Part shown: positions 20,305-22,402 of the stretch, piece after piece | Position numbering within the stretch: position 1 is the first letter of the stretch | Layout: each line of letters begins with the position of its first letter | Translations under genes and position numbers: made by a program | Notes under the pieces: generated by a model | Told to the model about the DNA's origin: nothing | What the model saw: only the letters and a program-made list of their open reading frames with translations | Databases searched by the model: none | NCBI GenBank assembly: GCA_944384475.1 | Contig: CALWTN010000067.1 | Location: 1 to 22,402 of the forward strand | Origin: an uncultured Clostridia bacterium | GTDB lineage: Bacteria; Bacillota; Clostridia; Christensenellales; UBA1242 | DNA length: 22,402 bases | Direction of reading: 5' to 3'

Positions 20305-22023
20305 TTATTTAGTTTGAGATTCGTAAATTTCTTTATACACAGGGCAGGTTTTTAAAAGTTCAGCATGTTTGCCTATGCCCACAACATTGCCACCATCCAA
20401 AACTACAATTTGATCGGCGTTTCTAACCGTTCCCGCACGTTGCGAAACCAAAATGACTGTTGATTTTATGTTGTTTTTAATTGCTTTACGCAAAGCGGCA
20501 TCTGTTGCAAAATCTAGCGCGCTTGCGCTGTCGTCCATAATCACTATTTCTGGGTCGCCAACAAGAGCACGTGCGATTGTGAGACGCTGTCTTTGCCCAC
20601 CAGAAAAGTTTTTGCCACCAGACTGCACTTTGTATTCATATTTTCCGTCAAGTTCGTTTACAAACTCTTCGCTTTGTGAAATTTTAACCGCCTTGACGAT
20701 TTCTTCCATTGTTGCATCCTGCTTGCGCCAGCGAAGATTGTCTTTAAGTGAGCCTTTAAACAGCACCGCCTTTTGTGGAACAAGCCCAATTTTAGAGCGA
20801 AGCTGATGAAAAGAATAGTTGTTTACATTTACGCCGTCAACAAAAACTGAGCCTTGCGAGGCGTCATAAAAGCGTGGGATAAGGTTGACTATGCTGCTTT
20901 TCCCGCTGCCAGTTCCACCGATGATTCCGATGGTTTGACCTGGCATTATTTTTAAGTTTAGATTTTTAATTGCATATTTTGCGCCGTCATTATAAGCAAA
21001 ACTTACATTTTGAAATTCAATTTTAGGCGTTAGTGCATCTTTTTTAATTTCGATAGGCTGGGTGTTGGTTTCAACAACGCTTGGCTTGGTGTCGAAAACC
21101 TCATTTATTCTTTTGGCGCAAGTTTGTGCTTTGATAAGAGAAACAATCATGTTTGAAACAGTGATCAGCGCACTTGAAATTTGTGTCATGTAGTTTACGA
21201 ACGCCACAATCTCGCCTTGTGAAAGCGAGCCGACATTTACTTGCAATCCGCCAAACCACATTATCGCAATTATTGCAAAGTTGATGATTGCGGTGGTGAG
21301 CGGGGCTAAGATTGAAGAGATGTTTGTAACTTTTATACCCGTTTTTCTTAAATTTTTTGAAGCAGCAACAAAACGGCGCTCTTCATCAGCTTGTTTGCTG
21401 AATGCTCGAACAACCCTCACACCTTGCAAGTTTTCACGGGCAATGTCAGAAACCTTATCCAAACTTCTTTGCGCTTTATTGTAAAGCGGATCGGTTATTT
21501 TAAGCGTAAACAAAACTATTGCAACAATAACCGGCGTTATTGCAATAAAGATGAGCGAAAGTTTGATGTCAATCACCATTGCGCAGATGATTGAGCCAAT
21601 TAAAATAAGAGGCGAGCGCAAAATTATTCTCAAAAAACTGCCTATTGCATTTTGCACTCTTGCAATATCATGCGTCATGCGGTTGTTAAGTGAGGCTGTT
21701 CCAAATTTATCAAGTTCTTTATGCGAAAAGGTGTTGATGTGTTCGTACATGCTTTTTCTTATATCATAAGCGATGCCGGTTGCTGCCTTGGCTGCAAATT
21801 TTTGTGACAAGATTGATGCGGTTATTCCAACAATATACAGCGCAATCACTATGCAACCATAGGTGATGACAAACTTAGCGTCGTGATTTGCTACGCCTGT
21901 GTCAATCATTTGTGCAACAAGAAGAGGAATTGCAATTTCGGAGATGGTTTCAAAAACTTTGAAAATAGGCGAAGCAAGCATATCCTTCTTGTAATTTTTA
22001 AAAAATCTAAAAAGTTTTTTCAT
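20305..22023 (-). CDS. ABC exporter half-transporter with degenerate NBD
   Basis: A 572-residue half-transporter with six membrane segments (about 15-300) and an NBD at about 333-572. Walker A is GGTGSGKSS (369-377), the Q-loop is VPQKAVLF (Gln417) and the signature is FSGGQ (473-477). Walker B reads IVIMDDSASALD, with Asp498 in place of the catalytic Glu, and the H-loop is VSQRAG, with Gln528 in place of His. This NBD therefore supplies the good signature but a weak hydrolysis site, complementary to its partner at 18281. The heterodimer is of the multidrug LmrCD/BmrCD type; the substrate is unknown. It is the first gene of the operon. The transcript has only about 3-4 nt of leader and no ribosome site. 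Confidence 0.95.
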   Translation of the reverse strand: MKKLFRFFKNYKKDMLASPIFKVFETISEIAIPLLVAQMIDTGVANHDAKFVITYGCIVIALYIVGITASILSQKFAAKAATGIAYDIRKSMYEHINTFSHKELDKFGTASLNNRMTHDIARVQNAIGSFLRIILRSPLILIGSIICAMVIDIKLSLIFIAITPVIVAIVLFTLKITDPLYNKAQRSLDKVSDIARENLQGVRVVRAFSKQADEERRFVAASKNLRKTGIKVTNISSILAPLTTAIINFAIIAIMWFGGLQVNVGSLSQGEIVAFVNYMTQISSALITVSNMIVSLIKAQTCAKRINEVFDTKPSVVETNTQPIEIKKDALTPKIEFQNVSFAYNDGAKYAIKNLNLKIMPGQTIGIIGGTGSGKSSIVNLIPRFYDASQGSVFVDGVNVNNYSFHQLRSKIGLVPQKAVLFKGSLKDNLRWRKQDATMEEIVKAVKISQSEEFVNELDGKYEYKVQSGGKNFSGGQRQRLTIARALVGDPEIVIMDDSASALDFATDAALRKAIKNNIKSTVILVSQRAGTVRNADQIVVLDGGNVVGIGKHAELLKTCPVYKEIYESQTK

Positions 22024-22033
22024 TTATAATCAA

Positions 22034-22062
22034 ATTATAACAAAACAATATTTTTTTATAAA
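22034..22062 (-). promoter_or_regulatory. Promoter of the ABC exporter operon
   Basis: Minus strand: TTTATA (22062-22057), 17-nt spacer ending in TGT, TATAAT (22039-22034), then 10 nt to ATG 22023, giving an almost leaderless mRNA. Confidence 0.72.
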
Positions 22063-22093
22063 GCATTTTGCTATAATTTTGAAAGTAAAATTG

Positions 22094-22123
22094 TTGAAAA
22101 ATTTTTAATTTCTATGATATAAT
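22094..22123 (+). promoter_or_regulatory. Promoter of tRNA-Leu
   Basis: TTGAAA (22094-22099), 18-nt spacer ending in TGA, TATAAT (22118-22123). The tRNA begins 60 nt after the hexamer. Confidence 0.78.
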
Positions 22124-22183
22124 AGCAAAGAACCGTTCTAGGGTTTGCAAAATCAAAGTTTTTGGCGGAAATTTTAATAACAT

Positions 22184-22265
22184 GCGGCTGTGGCGGAATG
22201 GCAGACGCGCTGGATTTAGGTTCCAGTGGGAAACCGTGGAGGTTCAAGTCCTCTCAGCCGCACCA
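22184..22265 (+). tRNA. tRNA-Leu (anticodon TAG), CCA encoded
   Basis: Acceptor GCGGCTG pairs with CAGCCGC (22255-22261), followed by A and CCA. The anticodon arm CTGGA-TTTAGGT-TCCAG gives UAG, reading CUN leucine codons. A long variable arm (GTGGGAAACCGT) and a GGTTCAAGTCC T-arm are present, as expected for tRNA-Leu. Confidence 0.95.
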
Positions 22266-22294
22266 GAGAAAATTTAATTTGTAGGAGAGGGATT

Positions 22295-22402
22295 GTGAAA
22301 GAGTTGGATTTGAAAACATGGAATCGTAGAGATATTTTTAATTTGTATTATCAATATGACATTCCGCAAATTTCACTTTGCACGCCGATTGAAGTTTCAA
22401 AT
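22295..22402 (+). CDS. Start of a CatA-like (chloramphenicol acetyltransferase family) protein, truncated by the window edge
   Basis: GTG 22295 opens a frame that runs off the right edge (36 codons). AGGAGAGGG lies 3-5 nt upstream. The fragment MKELDLKTWNRRDIFNLY, then YQYDIPQISLCTPIEVSN, follows the N-terminal pattern of type A CATs (F-x-x-I-D-x-x-T-W-x-R-x-x-x-F and the following 'p.fsit...dvT' strand). Family members include chloramphenicol O-acetyltransferases and many uncharacterised relatives. The catalytic His lies beyond the window, so activity cannot be judged. It starts 30 nt after tRNA-Leu and may share its transcript. Confidence 0.7.
   Translation, partial: MKELDLKTWNRRDIFNLYYQYDIPQISLCTPIEVSN

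Noticed and set aside
6090..21090. Further TGTCGAA matches (about 6097, 8087, 15765, 19833 and 21087)
   Set aside because: All lie inside coding regions, and such 7-mers are expected by chance in this base composition, so they were not counted as 0A boxes.
1..22402. CRISPR array, IS element or prophage
   Set aside because: No regularly spaced direct repeats, transposase, integrase or phage structural gene was seen on either strand.

Overview
The window is low-GC DNA that uses the standard bacterial code (TGA is a stop, for example at the end of the ArsR gene). It is most consistent with an uncultured Bacillota (Firmicutes) chromosome. The grounds are a Spo0A-type DNA-binding domain, sigma-A promoters with extended -10 elements, strong AGGAGG ribosome sites, CCA-encoding tRNA genes, HU, EngB and QueH. 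I cannot place it to genus.

Layout. 1-1250: 3' end of a secreted surface protein, lower in GC than the rest. 1380-2400: tRNA-Ser, then a VirB2-like pilin gene enclosed by a perfect 39-bp inverted repeat, then AT-rich DNA with a long palindrome. 2283-4930: a small Cys-rich protein whose terminator is a four-stem cloverleaf, an ArsR regulator, and an operon of an unknown protein, QueH and signal peptidase I. 4970-6810: HU, rubrerythrin and a CYTH-like protein. 6946-8284: TVP38-family membrane protein and EngB on the minus strand. 8349-9588: a stand-alone Spo0A C-terminal-like regulator with an exact 0A box upstream, and an orphan P-loop protein. 9594-12020: tRNA-Arg with a partly duplicated leader, then a VirD4-type coupling ATPase ended by a second cloverleaf. 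12021-14533: unknown, Sel1-like, DUF975-like and GNAT genes. 14623-16652: glmS, then a 59-codon gene behind tandem 0A-like boxes. 16685-22023: an APH/choline-kinase-like phosphotransferase, a zeta-toxin-like P-loop protein and a heterodimeric ABC exporter. 22184-22402: tRNA-Leu and the start of a CatA-like acetyltransferase.

How the parts connect. The pilin and the VirD4 ATPase suggest a type IV secretion or conjugation system with genes dispersed on the chromosome. Neither is embedded in a complete transfer operon here. The Spo0A-like protein and the 0A-like boxes suggest a small regulon inside the window. Five genes have a -10 hexamer exactly 6 nt before their ATG and no Shine-Dalgarno site, so they are probably translated from leaderless mRNAs. 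Their neighbours use strong Shine-Dalgarno sites.

Most unusual features: the inverted-repeat-bounded pilin cassette, the two cloverleaf terminators of matching architecture, and the receiver-less Spo0A-like regulator with candidate target sites.
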